A DNA stretch of 64,000 nucleotides, from contig CADCXD010000008.1 in the NCBI GenBank assembly GCA_902806575.1, positions 2,480,001 to 2,544,000 on the forward strand, read 5' to 3'. Made by a program: the position numbers and the translations under genes. The DNA is from Jackrogersella multiformis. Taxonomy: Eukaryota > Ascomycota > Sordariomycetes > Xylariales > Hypoxylaceae. Below the pieces are notes generated by a model. It searched no databases. It was given only the letters and a program-made list of their open reading frames with translations, and was not told the origin of the DNA. This document shows positions 11,455 to 23,949 of this stretch, piece after piece. Every line of letters starts with the position of its first letter. Positions within the stretch are counted from its first letter, which is position 1.

Positions 11455-14400
11455 ATGAATCCTGGCACGCCGCGCGTGGGTGCTGGGGGTTACCCGCAGA
11501 CACCAGCTGGTGCTAGAGCTCAACGCCTAGCCCAGCCTCCCCTACCCGCAGCTCCTGAGAATCAACCAAATGCCGTCCCGAGAAGTGCGCCCGTCGTACC
11601 TCTTACCCTTATCGATGCACCGACTCAACGCTTCTATGCTTGCGCCATCTACGTCGCCTTGTTAGGATGGCGCTTCTACGACTGGGTACAGATGCTCGAG
11701 GATAATGGCGGATCTTTCTATTTCTTCTGCAAATGGATACTCTTCGACTTTATTTTCTTCTTCTCCTTGCCCTCGCTGCGGATACCGTGGCTGGAACTAT
11801 CTGCGCCGACTGTCTCCATGATATTCTTCGCCCATCTGGTATTCAACTGGCTCCTCATGTTTAATATACCGGTGCCTTGGCATGGATGGCTTCTGGGTCT
11901 CGCTAAAATATTCTATGATAAAGAGCTCGCCATATCTGAGCATAATGTCAAGGTGTCTAGCATTCTCCACAACTCCTCTCTTATAATGGGCAAACAGATC
12001 ATTAATATCCTCCCTGAAGGGTGAGTGTCCGTCCCTATTGTTGTTACCTAACTCATATCGAACCTCGCTGATATATTGTGACAGCTCTGCCCTCCTTAAT
12101 CCTGAAAAGCACCCCTACTGCCTCGGCCAAGGACAGAATATCGCAAGCGTGCCAATCTACTTCAATGCCACTGTACCCGTCGATGTCGAACTTCTGCGTT
12201 TCGATCTGGAGACAGACTCCCAAGAAGTGGTGAAGCTCAGTCGGAAAGAGATCAGGGATATAGGCAGGCAATCCGCGAGATCGATCGAGGATGGGTCGCT
12301 GGGGATTTACAGATACGACATCTCCTTGAAGAAGCCCGGCGTTTATCAACTGAACAGGGTCCTCGATGAGTACAAGCTCGAGGTTCAGAGAATCAGCGAG
12401 CCGACCTACATTGTTCCTTGCCCTAGGGCCCAAGTCCGCATAGCGCAGTCGTCGACAAAGTGTCTCGGTGAACTATCTAACTTGTCGCTCGACGTTTATG
12501 GGACGCCTCCCATGAAGATAGTTTACAGCCGCACAATCAATGGCAAAGACCACAGCTTCCACTTCCAGAGCCTACAGCCTGACGGATTCTCGTCGCCCCT
12601 AATCGGCCCCCAGCGGCCATCCAGCTTACTTTTTGGGGGAGATGAGGACTATAGTTGGGCTAGGCCGCGGACGGTCGAGGTCGGCCTAAACGAATCGATG
12701 ACCACGACAGGAGAGTGGCAATACTCTATCGACGAGGTTCATGACGTTTTCGGGAATGTTATCCAGTATCCTCAGCCTGAGGATCCCGACGCGAAGCCCA
12801 AGCCGAAGCACCTATACCAAAACTTCGTTGTAAGGGAACGTCCCAGAGCCACTATCGTGGGTTGTGACCTCCACAACCCCCTTAAGGTAGCGAAGGGGAA
12901 GACGACAAAACTTCCTGTTAATATTGGACGTCCAGGCCAAACTTCGGAGAGCACCTCGCACATTCTTACCTGGAATTTCTCTCCGATCAACACACTCACC
13001 AAAAGTGGTGATCACGGCGACCACGTCGAGGCTGGTTCCTTTACAGCTAAGAGCGTCAACGACCAGCCTACGATCTCTGCGCCTGGACTTTACACCCTTA
13101 AGTCTATATCTTGCGATTCTTGCGATGGGGAGATTGAAGAGCCTTCATCATGCCTGCTACTCAACCCTCTCGAGCCCACATTGGCGATTCAAGCCGAGGA
13201 GATTCCGGACAAGTGTGCTGGCAACTCTATCGGGCTTCGGGTCAATCTAGATATGATCGGAACACCTCCGTTCAGGATCGCGTACACCGTCAGCAGCGAC
13301 ACTGAACAGAATAGGAGGGAGACGGTCGAGATCAAAGGCCTTCGACAACAGATTGACTTGCTTCCAAGGAATGCTGGTCGTTACCAATATCGGTTCAGGA
13401 GACTCGAAGACGCCATTTACAGCGTTCCATTACCTTTGACGGAAGAATACTATCTGGAACAGAACGTCAAACCGCCCGCGACAGCGTACTTCAAACAAGG
13501 ACCTCGCACTATCAACGCTTGTCTCGATCAACCAATTAAGCTGGATGTGAATCTCCTCGGTGACGGTCCTTTCACGCTTGAATGGGAATTGATCCACGAA
13601 GGGAAAAGAAGGTCAGAGAAAGCGACTGGCATCACTACTGAAGCCTTCGTTATCGAAACCGCTCCGTTATCTACTGGTGGCGAGTATACCCTAGCCCTGA
13701 AGAGCATCCAGGATAAGACCGGATGCCGCATCTTTCTCAAAGAAGAGACCAAGATCTCTGTACGTCGCCAGCGGCCGAGGGCTGCTTTTGGCCTCCTCGA
13801 GGGCAAGACAACAACTACGGTTGTTGAGGCAGCCCTGGTCAACCTTCCCCTGAAACTTTCAGGTGATGGGCCATGGAGAGTAGGGTACCGCAACTTGAAC
13901 AGCAGCTCTGATGACGACAGGCTTGTCCGCATTGCGCGGTCCAGCAACGACTTCATCGAAGCAAAGGAGCGGGGTGTCTACGAGATTATCGACGTGAGGG
14001 ACGACCAGTGCCCTGGAACTATTAATCCCAAAGCCAAGACGTTCGAGGTCAAGTGGTTCCCACGCCCCGAGATGTTACTCACGCCGAGCGATGCCATTGA
14101 ACCCGCGGACAAGGACAACAAATTCATCAAGAAAGACGTGTGTGAGGGTGATGTTGATGGATTTGAAGTTGCCCTTCAAGGTATTTTGTCTCGTGCCTCT
14201 ATTCTTCCCATTCGATCATGCTAACAATATTATCAGGATCTCCCCCGTATCACGTCGAATACGACGTCAAGCACAAGCCCAAGACTGGTTCGGTTTCTAT
14301 TACTCGAAAGGACTTTGATGCTGCTCTTGGGAAAGCAGCCATTCCACTAGACACAGCCAAGGCCGGATTGTACACATACATATTCTCTAGCTTGTCGGAT

Positions 14401-15345
14401 AATCTCTACAACGATAAACGACAATCGGAGCCTCTGATGCTGGAACAAACTGTCAACGCCAAACCATCAGCTTCTTTTGTCAAGCCGGGCCAGACCTTCA
14501 AGATGTGCATGTCCGACAGCACCCCGAACGAATCGATTCCTATCAAGCTGGAAGGGAAAGCACCATTCTATATCGAGGTCGAAATCAGGCATCATGCTGG
14601 GAATCTTCCAGAAGTCTTTAGAATTCCCAATATCCAGTCTCACAATTACGGAATTCATATTCCCAGGCAATATCTCAAGCTCGGCGGCCAGCAAATCAGG
14701 ATTCGCAAGGTGCGCGACGACCGCGGCTGTCAGCAGAAAACCGAGACAGGTGGCGGTGTGGTGCATATTCAACTTTTTGAAGCTCCTTCTATCTATCCTC
14801 TTGAACAGCGGGCCGACTACTGCGTGGGTGAGCGCATTGCCTACACTCTGTCGGGGACACCTCCTTTCGAGGTACATTACGATTTCGCCGGAAAGCAAAT
14901 GAAGGCTAAATCCCAAACAACCAATTTCCGCCGTGTTGCTGAGTCGCCTGGCGATTTTATAATCAACAGCATCAGCGACAAGGGCAGCGAATGCCGCGCT
15001 GCTGTTAACTTGGCCAAGACCATCCATCCCATGCCGAGCGTCAAGATCAGCAAGGGACGTATTATCCAGGTCGATATACACGAAGGGAGTGAGGTAGAGA
15101 TTCTATTTGAGTTCTGGGGCTCGCCGCCCTTCGAATTCACGTATACCCGCAGCACCAACGCACGAAGGGGGCAGAAGAGCCAGGTTCTAGAGACACGCCA
15201 TGATATCAGCTACGAGCATAGCAAGGTAATTACGGCGAGCCTGGAAGGCACATATGAGGTGGTGGCCATCAAGGACCAGCACTGTGCTTTCTCGACGATG
15301 GGCCCCGAGGCTAGGGACAAGGGGCAGAAGTTACTGAAGTATTGA
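11455..15345 (+). CDS. POM152: Nuclear pore membrane glycoprotein Pom152
   Basis: Predicted 1256-residue pore-membrane nucleoporin that anchors the nuclear pore complex in the nuclear envelope. Exons are 11455-12020, 12085-14180 and 14237-15345; introns are 64 and 56 bp. The start is the ATG at 11455 (MNPGTPRVGAGG), typical of filamentous-fungal Pom152; an in-frame TTG further upstream is not used, and the ATG at 11450 is closed by a stop at once. An unstructured N-terminal tail is followed by three hydrophobic segments (about residues 58-77, 89-108 and 119-140). The remaining ~1100 residues form a long lumenal region of repeated Ig/cadherin-like units, seen as recurring G-x-P-P-F/M-x-I/V-x-Y cores such as GTPPMKIVY, GTPPFRIAY, GSPPYHVEY, GTPPFEVHY and GSPPFEFTY. 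Length and architecture match the family. Confidence 0.95.
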
Positions 15346-17903
15346 GAGGCTGCCTATTACGTGCACACACGTGGGCGCTACCAAGTTAGTGAACGAGCAA
15401 AATAAAATTTGGACACAGAAATGAGGGATGCGGCAGACCACGAGAAAACACGAGCGGGACTAATGTAGAATGGCGGAGGTGAGGGCTATACGTAGCTCTC
15501 GGGCATTGCATGAGCATGGCGTTTCGGTAGGATAACCAGCTTTTGCTGAAGGATTGCAGCAGCAAATGCGGTCCAATATAAATCTTGTTTCTCTTGTAGC
15601 TCATATAAGCTCATGAGCACACCTTGTGAACTTATGGCCTGATGAGCAGTGGACTTGAGATGTGTCATATTGCGGCTGCTGGATGGTATCGGTCCTATGG
15701 CGGTGGCGCTGTAAAGTACCTCGTGTTGATGATGTTGAGAGATGAATACCTACTGTTGAGAATGATCATGTATGTCTGTTCGAGGTACATACGAGAATTC
15801 GACGTTATAAATCTTTCTATAGATTTTACCTTTACTTGAAAGAACAACAAACTACCCTAGCAGCTTGGGTGTGGAAGCTCAGTATTGGCCGCATTACTAT
15901 GTATGCTAGGTATCTATAAAGACCCTGCTAATTGGAGCAGCTTTAAGCGAGGCAAGCAAGGTAAGCCTACACACCGGGCACAACCTCTTGACCCCTGGTC
16001 TGTCTACGCCCCCAGGTCCCCTACCTAGGTAGGTAATATACGTGGACTCGACGGCATCACCCTCCCCCGATCCAAATGCATCATCACATCCTGCGAGATC
16101 GATCACAACCCGCGCTCGTCTTATCTGATTGTCGATCCGATGGCGTGTTTTGTGCAGGACACCTGTTAGGGGCGTTCCTTGGTGGTCTGTCTTGTTTATA
16201 TTAATACGATGTCGAGCAAGCCCGGCGGCGTTGTTTTATACTTGGGTAAATTAAACTGATTTCAGTATTGCGGGCTTTGGAAGATCGGAATACTTTTAGA
16301 TCCTTGTTATTCCCATAACTACTATGTATTTTATAATAGTATGATAATACGCACACGAGGTAGTCATAAGAAAAGGGGTATCTTTCATGACCGACTAGAT
16401 TAATAACCCATCGCTGAACTAGTGCTGTGTAAATTACCTAGGTACTTATTGACACTTCTGACGACTAACGGCTACATAGAGGGAGGGGGAAGATCTGCGA
16501 TATCCCCACGGGAGCTAGTATCTATACGGTAGAACTGTTCTTCGTGAAGACTATTTCTTAGAAGGCTAGGTAAGCTAGTGTAATAGTTTAGGTTCTCTCA
16601 TACTTCCGGGTTATTTCCTACCTACTGATGTTAACAGCTTAGCCTTTTAGAGCTGCCGGGCACCGTTTATCATTGTGAAAGCCAGGCGTTAACTGGCTCG
16701 GGACTTTGAGGACGACATAGGTGGTTATGAGAGAGACTAAGTTAGCGGTGTATCTTCTGTTAGGGTCGCGGTAGCTATTTGCAGTATTACCTATCATCTT
16801 TTAGTTTACGTAGGCCGTTTTTCTTAGGTAGTCAGGGGAGGGAGAGAACCTCCATGGTGAATAAACATACTATACCTAATTCCTTGAAAGTTGAGAATAT
16901 AGTAAATATTCTGTCCAAGCGGAATGCTTCCGATCCCCTGATAATGCCGCCTCTTCTTCTCCACTTAGTTCGCCTTTGACCTTAGGGTCATTTATCACAT
17001 AGTGAGGTAGGTAGGGCAATCAATATATGTAAGCTTCTGATGATCCTTCGTATGCACATATATATAGTATTTTATCGATATATCACTTCTCAATCTATCA
17101 TTTATATAGCAATAGCAATGACCCTTGCGTTGTCCAAGATGCCATCGTACGACTAACGATACGAGGATACCTGCCTCTGTACATTAAGAGTTACCAAATG
17201 CAGATTTCCAAGGCGCCGTCTCTCCAATCATATGCTCGACTGGCTAGGGCTATTCTACCCCGGATTGACAGATCCTACCCTTCATTCCTCTTACACGTTC
17301 GATCTGGGGCTGCGGCACAGACACTTCTGAAACAGAAACGACGGCAATAGCAAAACCCCGGCCGTCGTTTGACACACGACTCGTATATCGACCGCCCCAA
17401 TAGCATCACGTTCCTGGTCTTCCTTTACGTAGCATTACCTACTGCATGCGCCACGTACCCGGTCGAGGGCACCCTTTTCCTGGTTGGCGGTCTTCGATGG
17501 CTTGCAGTAATCTGCCACCGAAGGATTTGACGATACACTAGTTTGGCTTTAATGAACTAAAGCCGCATACGTCAGCCCGTTGATGTTAATCTGGGATCTG
17601 CTCGGGTGATCTTTGCTCTTGCCCTCTTTCCCAGCGTCGCATTGCTGAGTAGAGAAGGGCCGTTGCTAGAGAGGTAGTATTCTGCATCTGGGGTTAGGAC
17701 TTGGCGTTGTCTATCGCCCAACTCGAGGGTTTGAAACAAGCCGAGCCGCCCGGGCTCAACGATAAACTCACCGGCGATAGCCTGGGTGCGTTTGAGGTCG
17801 CCGGCCAGCTATATGTGGCTCTGATAAATACACAAGTCTACCTGTCGGTCGAAGAGGGTTCTGAAGTCGCATCAACGGAACGTCTCCTACGAATCTTTCC
17901 AAC
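15346..17903. other. Intergenic region upstream of the Zn2Cys6 regulator
   Basis: About 2.5 kb of mostly AT-rich DNA with no supported gene. The ORFs present (for example 15386-15604 and 17701-17967) have no recognisable domain; the latter overlaps the first exon of the regulator in another frame. TACCTAGGTA copies occur near 16020 and 16440. The last few hundred bases are the likely promoter of the regulator. Confidence 0.45.
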
Positions 17904-20294
17904 ATGGTGTACTGCGGGAAACCCTCCAAGGGGTGCCAGATGTGCAGGACGAGGAGAATCAAGGTAGGTCGCCGCCATCTTGGGCCGAACCTGTCCAGTC
18001 CTGTCCTCGCGGACTAACCGGTGTCTTCCCCACCAACCAATAGTGCGACGAGACGAAACCTACGTGCAACCAGTGCGCCAAGTCGCGCAGGCTGTGTCCC
18101 GGGTACAAGGACGACTTCGACATAATCTTCAGGAACGAGACGCAGGCCACGGAGCGCCGGGCGCGGCGAGCAAGCAAGAAGGCAGCGACGGCGAAGCCGG
18201 ACCCGGGCGCCCCCTTCAAGGCGTCCCCGCCGCTCGCCGCCGGCATCCGATCGCAGGCCGGCGCCGTTATCATCCCCTCGCTCAGCGTGCCGGTGGAGCA
18301 CCAGGCGGGCTGCCACTTCGTGGCGAACTTCGTGCTGGTGCCGGCGGACGGCAGCACGCGGGGGTTCATGGACTTCATCGTGCCGCTGCTTCAGCAGGAC
18401 CCGCACGGGCACCTGCAGCGCGCCTTCGACGCCTGCGCCATGGCCTTCCTGAACAACCGCGGCGGGACGGGGGGCAGGTTCTCGGACAGGGCGCTGCGCG
18501 AATACACGAGGGCGCTCAACGGCACCAACGCCGCGCTTAGGAGCCCCGAGACGCAGCTGGCGGATTCGACGCTGGCGGCGGTTTTGCTGCTGGGGTTGTT
18601 CGAGGTATGTTGGTTTTCTTTGTCGTGGGTGGATGGATGGATGGATGCCTGCCTGCCTACCTAGGCTAGGTACCTGATGAGGATGGGGTGGATAGATGGT
18701 GTTCTAATACGAGATCGCGTCTACAGAGTATTACGGCCAAGCAGATCGGTATGCTGAACTGGGGCTCGCATACCGAGGGCGCCATCCAGCTCGTCAAGGC
18801 CCGGGGGAAGAAGCAGCTCCAGACTAAAGTCGGCCTGATGCTGTTCATCGCGGTGCGGACTCAGATGGTTTGTTACTCTTTTCCCCTTGTTCCCCTCCTT
18901 TTTTTTCTCTGCTCTGTTCTTCCCCCTTCCCCTTTTCCATCTTCTCGACATTGCCATATATACCGCGATTTACAGTACCATTTCCCCAGCTGTCTAATAC
19001 CTACTTCACTCCATGCAACACCCTATTAACAAACCACGCCCCCTCCCCGTAGATAATCCACAGCCTGACATCGGGCACGACGCCGATCATGGGGACGGAG
19101 TGGTGGATCGACGACGCAGTGCGCGACGGCACGGCGGCGCAGTGCCACCGGCTGATGATCCGGACGGGGGAGCTGCGCGCGGAGGTGACGCGGCTGACGA
19201 GCGGCGGGCTGGCGCGCGGCGCCCCGCACACCGCCGACGTGGTGCTGGCCGTGATGCGGCGGCTGCAGGCCGCCGACCGCGACGCCGTCGCCTGGATGCG
19301 CGACGTGCCGCCCGACTGGCGCTTCCGCACCGTGGCCTGGGAGGACAGCGTGCCGGCCGGCGGCCTCGCGCGCGCCGAGGTGTTCCCCGGCCGCGTCGAC
19401 GTCTACGCCGACTTCTACATCGCCAGCGTCTGGAACACCGCGCGCACCGCGCGCCTGGTGCTGATGAGCCTGGTCGTGCGGTGCGCCGCGTGGGTGTGCG
19501 CCCCCGTGGATTACAGGACGACGCCCGAGTACGCGACCGCGGCGCGCACGTGCGTCGAGACGATTACCGACGTGATCGCGTCCGTGCCGTACCATCTGGG
19601 CTGGCATTTGAAGCCGGCGAACCGCAGGAGGATCGCGCAGCACTACCAGCACCAGCAACACCAACACCCACACGACGACCCGGCAACCGCGCCCCTCGAC
19701 TATGACGACGACTCCGCGCGCGGCGGCGAGCCCGGCGCCGTCAAAGCGCTGGCGGGGTACTTCCTGACGTGGCCGCTGGCGTGCCTGACGAGCCAGGACT
19801 ACACGACGGACGCGCAGCGGGCGTGGGTGCGGGGGCGGCTGGGGCACATCGGCGACGAGCTGGGGGTGCGGTACGCGCACATCCTCGCCAAGCTGCAGAT
19901 CCGCATCCCGTCGATGCTGATCCGCCGGGACGGGCTGGTGGCGAGCCCGTACTACGGCGCCGCGCACGATTACTTGAGGGCGGTTGGGGAGGCCAGGAGG
20001 GGGCGGCAGGGACAGGTACAAGAGGGATTTGGTGATAAGGGGGTAGGGGTAGGGGCGTGCGCGTTTGCGCCCATGCTTTCGCCGCCGTCGTCGATATTGT
20101 CAGATACGGGGCCGCAGATGGGTGGTGACGATAGCGGTAATGGTAGTGGTAATGCCAGCCCGCTGCAGCGCGCGGAGGCGCTCCAGAAAGAGCGGTTCGA
20201 GCTGCACCGTGCGGAGCTGCTGGCGCGGGCTGCGGGCGGGACGGACGCCGGAGAGGGGACGACGTGGGTTGCGAAGAGGTGGCTTACCGTGTGA
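17904..20294 (+). CDS. Zn(II)2Cys6 fungal transcription factor
   Basis: Predicted 667-residue regulator from four exons: 17904-17963, 18044-18604, 18727-18867 and 19053-20294 (introns 80, 122 and 185 bp, all phase 0). The binuclear zinc cluster is complete: Cys11, 14, 21, 28, 31 and 38, spaced C-x2-C-x6-C-x6-C-x2-C-x6-C and ending CPGY. Intron 1 splits the cluster just before Cys21, a common position in this family. Exon 3 carries GSHTEGAIQLVKARG, typical of the fungal-specific transcription factor domain in this group (DUF3468-like). Target genes are unknown: it has no biosynthetic cluster next to it and no close neighbour within 1.3 kb. Exons 2 and 4 are markedly GC-rich compared with surrounding DNA, which creates long false antisense ORFs. 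C-terminal low-complexity segments contain Gln/His and Ser/Asn runs. Confidence 0.88.
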
Positions 20295-21621
20295 TGTGGT
20301 TTTGTGGTTGTGAGGTTTGGAGGGCGTGTTGCTTACCTGCTCGTACCTAGCGATACGACATGAAACGACACGACATTATACAACACGGTACGATGCGGTA
20401 TCTCCTTGCCCTCTACTGTCCTGACTTGAAGGGCCTAGGGTATGGGTTCTCGGGAAGCTTACGACGATATTCTACCTATATAACGAGGACTCGACGAATC
20501 TCCGCCTCGACAACGCTATCTATGTTAGCGATGACTTACCTAACATATATATACATTCCCTTCTGGACCAGGACCAACGGACTTCGGAGTTTTCATCTTT
20601 GCATTTGAAGGCGCGCCACCAAAGCTTACTAGAGCGTATGTACGTGAGCGCAAGGGGGTGGATCCACGATATTATACCTATCAAACTACCTCGCCCACCA
20701 GGTAGATACAGGCCTAAGGGCCTAAGGCGTAGGTAGGCATTACCGATTTTTACGGCTTTAATGGTATGGGAACAGGAGAGGTGGAAGTGTGCAGCAATCT
20801 TACCTGTATCTTATGTGATACCATTTGTACTATACCATATGCCCTGAAAACGGGCCTTGTTGTATGTAGGTATATGATAATGAATAGTGTTAAATCAGGA
20901 GGCAGATGAAGAAACTTGATAGCTTATAGCTACTTAGTGAACACTACATAATTTACTTACCATTTACACAAGATACTGCAGAAAGATGTCGTGTACATAT
21001 CTACCGAGTATGGCATCTCCCTTTCCGATAGAAATTCGCGATATCGTGATACAACTCCGATTCATATTCTTCTCGGTTGGATATGATTATTGGATAATAT
21101 TAGTGGCACGAAGCATATCTTGAGGTCTCTGCCCATCGGAGGTAAGCCGAGGCGAGTCGGACACGGCAGCCTCATCGATGGTCATGAGAGTGAACAGATT
21201 CGCAAACACTTGATTTAAGTTGATACAAGAAATAAACTGCAAACATCGACATTCTCTCGTGTTCGTGGCTCGGACAAAGCCGTCCCACCTAACCTTCAGC
21301 CAGGGGTATCATCGTATATCGTATCGTGTCTCCTTGCGCATCTGTTCTTTTCGTAGACCGCGTAGATTTCTAAGTCGGCAGTGTCGTCTCGTTGGTACAG
21401 AGGTGTTGAGGTGTTCCGCGAAACTAGCGATAGCAAAGGCGCAAGTGATTAAATTGCGTAGAACATTCCTCGGAAGTGAGCAAGGACCGACTAAATCGTA
21501 CAATTGGTCTCACCGGAGGCCTCCGAAGCTTCTAAGACCTCCACCTCGCGACAAAGAAAGTTGCAGAAAGTCGCAGAAAGTCGCAGCATGTCTCACAAGT
21601 AAAGTCTAGCCCTCTCTCTAC
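20295..21621. other. Intergenic region
   Basis: About 1.3 kb between the 3' ends of the Zn2Cys6 regulator (+) and the small membrane protein (-). The ORF at 21220-21609 is Arg/Lys-rich with no recognisable domain and I do not accept it as a gene. Nothing else identifiable. Confidence 0.4.
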
Positions 21622-22065
21622 TCATCTCCTCTTGACAGCAGGCGGATTGTGACTCCCCATATTCCAAGCCTTGACGACCCAGTTCTGGGTGGCGTCGACG
21701 TAGCGCTCTTGCTCGACATGCTTGACGCCGACCTTGAGTCCGTCCTTGGTAAATACCATATTCTTCTTGGCCATGCGCTGCTCTGCGCTATCCCGGATCT
21801 TGGAGACGCTCAGGTAGATATGGTAACCGACGAAGGCGGCGCCGCCCAGGAAGACAAGGAGGATTAGGAAAGGTAGTAGCTGTCTAAGACGGGAGGAAGC
21901 GATCGCGCCAACGTTAGCAAATGCAATGCATAACATATATAATATCTACTACCTAAGACCTAAGGAGGTATCTAGTAGTCGATTGTATTAGGTAGTAGAT
22001 GAAATACTATACCTGAAGTTGGACTTGGCCTCGATCTGAGGGGGTGATTTGCTTTTCCAGACCAT
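21622..22065 (-). CDS. Small single-pass membrane protein, function unknown
   Basis: Predicted 104-residue protein from two exons, 22065-22013 and 21883-21622, joined across a 129-bp intron (GTATAG...CTTAG) that rejoins AG|A as Arg18. The short N-terminus (MVWKSKSPPQIEAKSNFR) leads directly into one strong hydrophobic helix at about residues 21-43 (PFLILLVFLGGAAFVGYHIYL). A charged segment follows, with KKNMVFTKDGLKVGVK and then a Trp-containing helix near QNWVVKAWN. The even composition and clean splice suggest a real, probably conserved fungal protein, but I do not recognise a named family. It is divergent from Sec24, 1.9 kb away. An ATG inside the intron frame would give an alternative N-terminus (MLCIAFANVG...), which I consider less likely. 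Confidence 0.7.
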
Positions 22066-23949
22066 TGTTGGAGTTAGTACTGATCTCTGGTCTCCGAGGT
22101 ATTGAATGGAATGTGAAGTGTAATGTGTAGTGTATGGTGTAGTGTATGTATGGATGTATGTTATGTTGGATTCGTGATATTCGCGATATTCGCAATATTC
22201 GCAATCTTCACTAGTGTAATGTAGTGGACAATGAAAAAGGGGAGAGACACTAGTATCGTGGTAGCGAGGACAATCTATCGCCGTTATTATAGATGGGTAA
22301 GGTAGGTGGGTAGATAGATCTCTAGGTAAGTTCCAAGGTTCCAAGGTTATTATAGATAAATGATAGTTAGATGATAAATCCGTAGATAGGTTGGATCTAT
22401 AAAAGATATAGATGTAGATGTAAAAAAAATATACAATATACAAGACGGGAAAGATCGAGTCTAGATTCTCGTGATGCATGCAGTTACGCAGGAGAACATT
22501 GAAAGACGTACCTAGGTAGGTACCCTAAATACCTAATAAGCTAGGTAAGTACCCAGGAGGTAGGCAGTACCTAGACAAGTCAGCTGAAAACAAACTTCCA
22601 AGGTTCCAAGGAAGGTTGTTCCCAGGTCCCTACTCCCCCTCTCCGGGGATCCTTCACATGGATGCATTGCTGTCGTCATAATAAATGAATGGCTAATGGA
22701 AATGCAAAAATTAGGCGGATACGCCGTTGAACGTGTAGTATTATTACAAGGGAAGCAATCTAGGACACTACCTAGTTAGGTAGCACTAGCCTGCCTAATC
22801 GAGGTTGTTACCTAGGTACCTAGGTACCCTAGGTTATTAGATTGTTACCTACCTAGGTAGGTAGAGGTAAGGTTGTTACAACAGGACTGCGGACTGCAGG
22901 ATTCAAGTTGGAAGTTCGGCACAAGGATGTTAGTAAGATTGTGCTAACAAGGGAATTAAAGAAAGTAAGATTTAGAGGGACGGACCTTGACGTGATGGAG
23001 GGTGGAAAAGATGGAGACTAAGGTTCTAAAGGAATAATTGAGGGACCGATCGATACCTAGGTACCTACTTACCTAAGGTACCTTGGTAAGCACCTGAGGT
23101 CACACCGATCTTAAAAAGGAAGTCACGTGCGTATTATCCCATCAGGTACCTACTATGTACTACCATGTAAGCATTTGTGGGACAGTGATTACCTAACCCA
23201 AAACCTACCTAGGTACCTAGCTCGAAATTAAATAAAAAAAGAGAAAGCTTGGACCAGATAGGATCGAATCAATCCCCCCTCCTCTCCCCCAGCCTTGGGC
23301 AGTCGTCCACCATTTTGTTGTAATCTGTCGAATCACAGCGTCATCTGGCTTGTGAAATTGAACAAGTTGCTTGAATTCCGGCAGCATCTCAAGTACCTAC
23401 CTAAGGTATGAACCAAACCAAACCAAACCAAAAAATGACGATCTTATAAAAACCATAAACCATATTTTGTAGTCATTGTTGTTTTTATACTCTCCCCCCT
23501 TTTTTTCTCATTTCATTTCAAATCGTTGAATTGTTGTAAGCTAGCTACTAGCAGGGTTTACCGACCATCTTCTTACTTAGTGTACCTAGGTAGCTGTGCC
23601 TAGGTGCTGCAGGTATTTCACCACGGTACTCCAGTACTCCAGGTATAATTGGTATAATTCTAAAAAAACGTGGCCTCCACCGAAATTCATCATCCCTCCC
23701 TATCGATTCGTGGCCACAACCTTTGAGAGTTGCTATACCCAAAGCACCAACCACCATCACGACGTCCTAAGTCTTAACTCGTCAAAACCACAACTTCCGA
23801 ATTATTACAACCTCGGACCTTGGACCTCGAGAAAGGAAATCGTCAGTCAAATACATATAGGAGGAAGGCAAGAATCGAAAGACAGGCCAGATCAGGTCAG
23901 GTCAGGTCAGGTCAGAAGGTCAATATATCGCCGACCTATTTGCGCCAAC
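22066..23949. other. Divergent intergenic region upstream of Sec24
   Basis: About 1.9 kb rich in TACCTAGGTA palindromes (22809-22862 and near 23053, 23205 and 23585) and short tandem repeats: AACCAAACCA near 23413-23432 and AGGTC at 23893-23915. The Sec24 frame stays open upstream of its ATG back to about 23596, but this stretch shows no Sec24-like sequence. Confidence 0.5.
22809..22862. repeat. Clustered TACCTAGGTA palindromes
   Basis: Several overlapping copies of CCTAGG-centred palindromes with TACCTAGGTA repeats in about 50 bp. The same motif recurs dozens of times in intergenic DNA across the window. Confidence 0.8.

Noticed and set aside
19026..20021. 331-codon minus-strand ORF
   Set aside because: Exactly antisense to the GC-rich last exon of the Zn2Cys6 regulator; its translation is Arg/Ala/Gly/Pro-rich noise.
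17904..20294. Zn2Cys6 regulator as part of a secondary-metabolite cluster
   Set aside because: No synthase, transporter or tailoring enzymes lie nearby; neighbours are a nucleoporin, a small membrane protein and Sec24.
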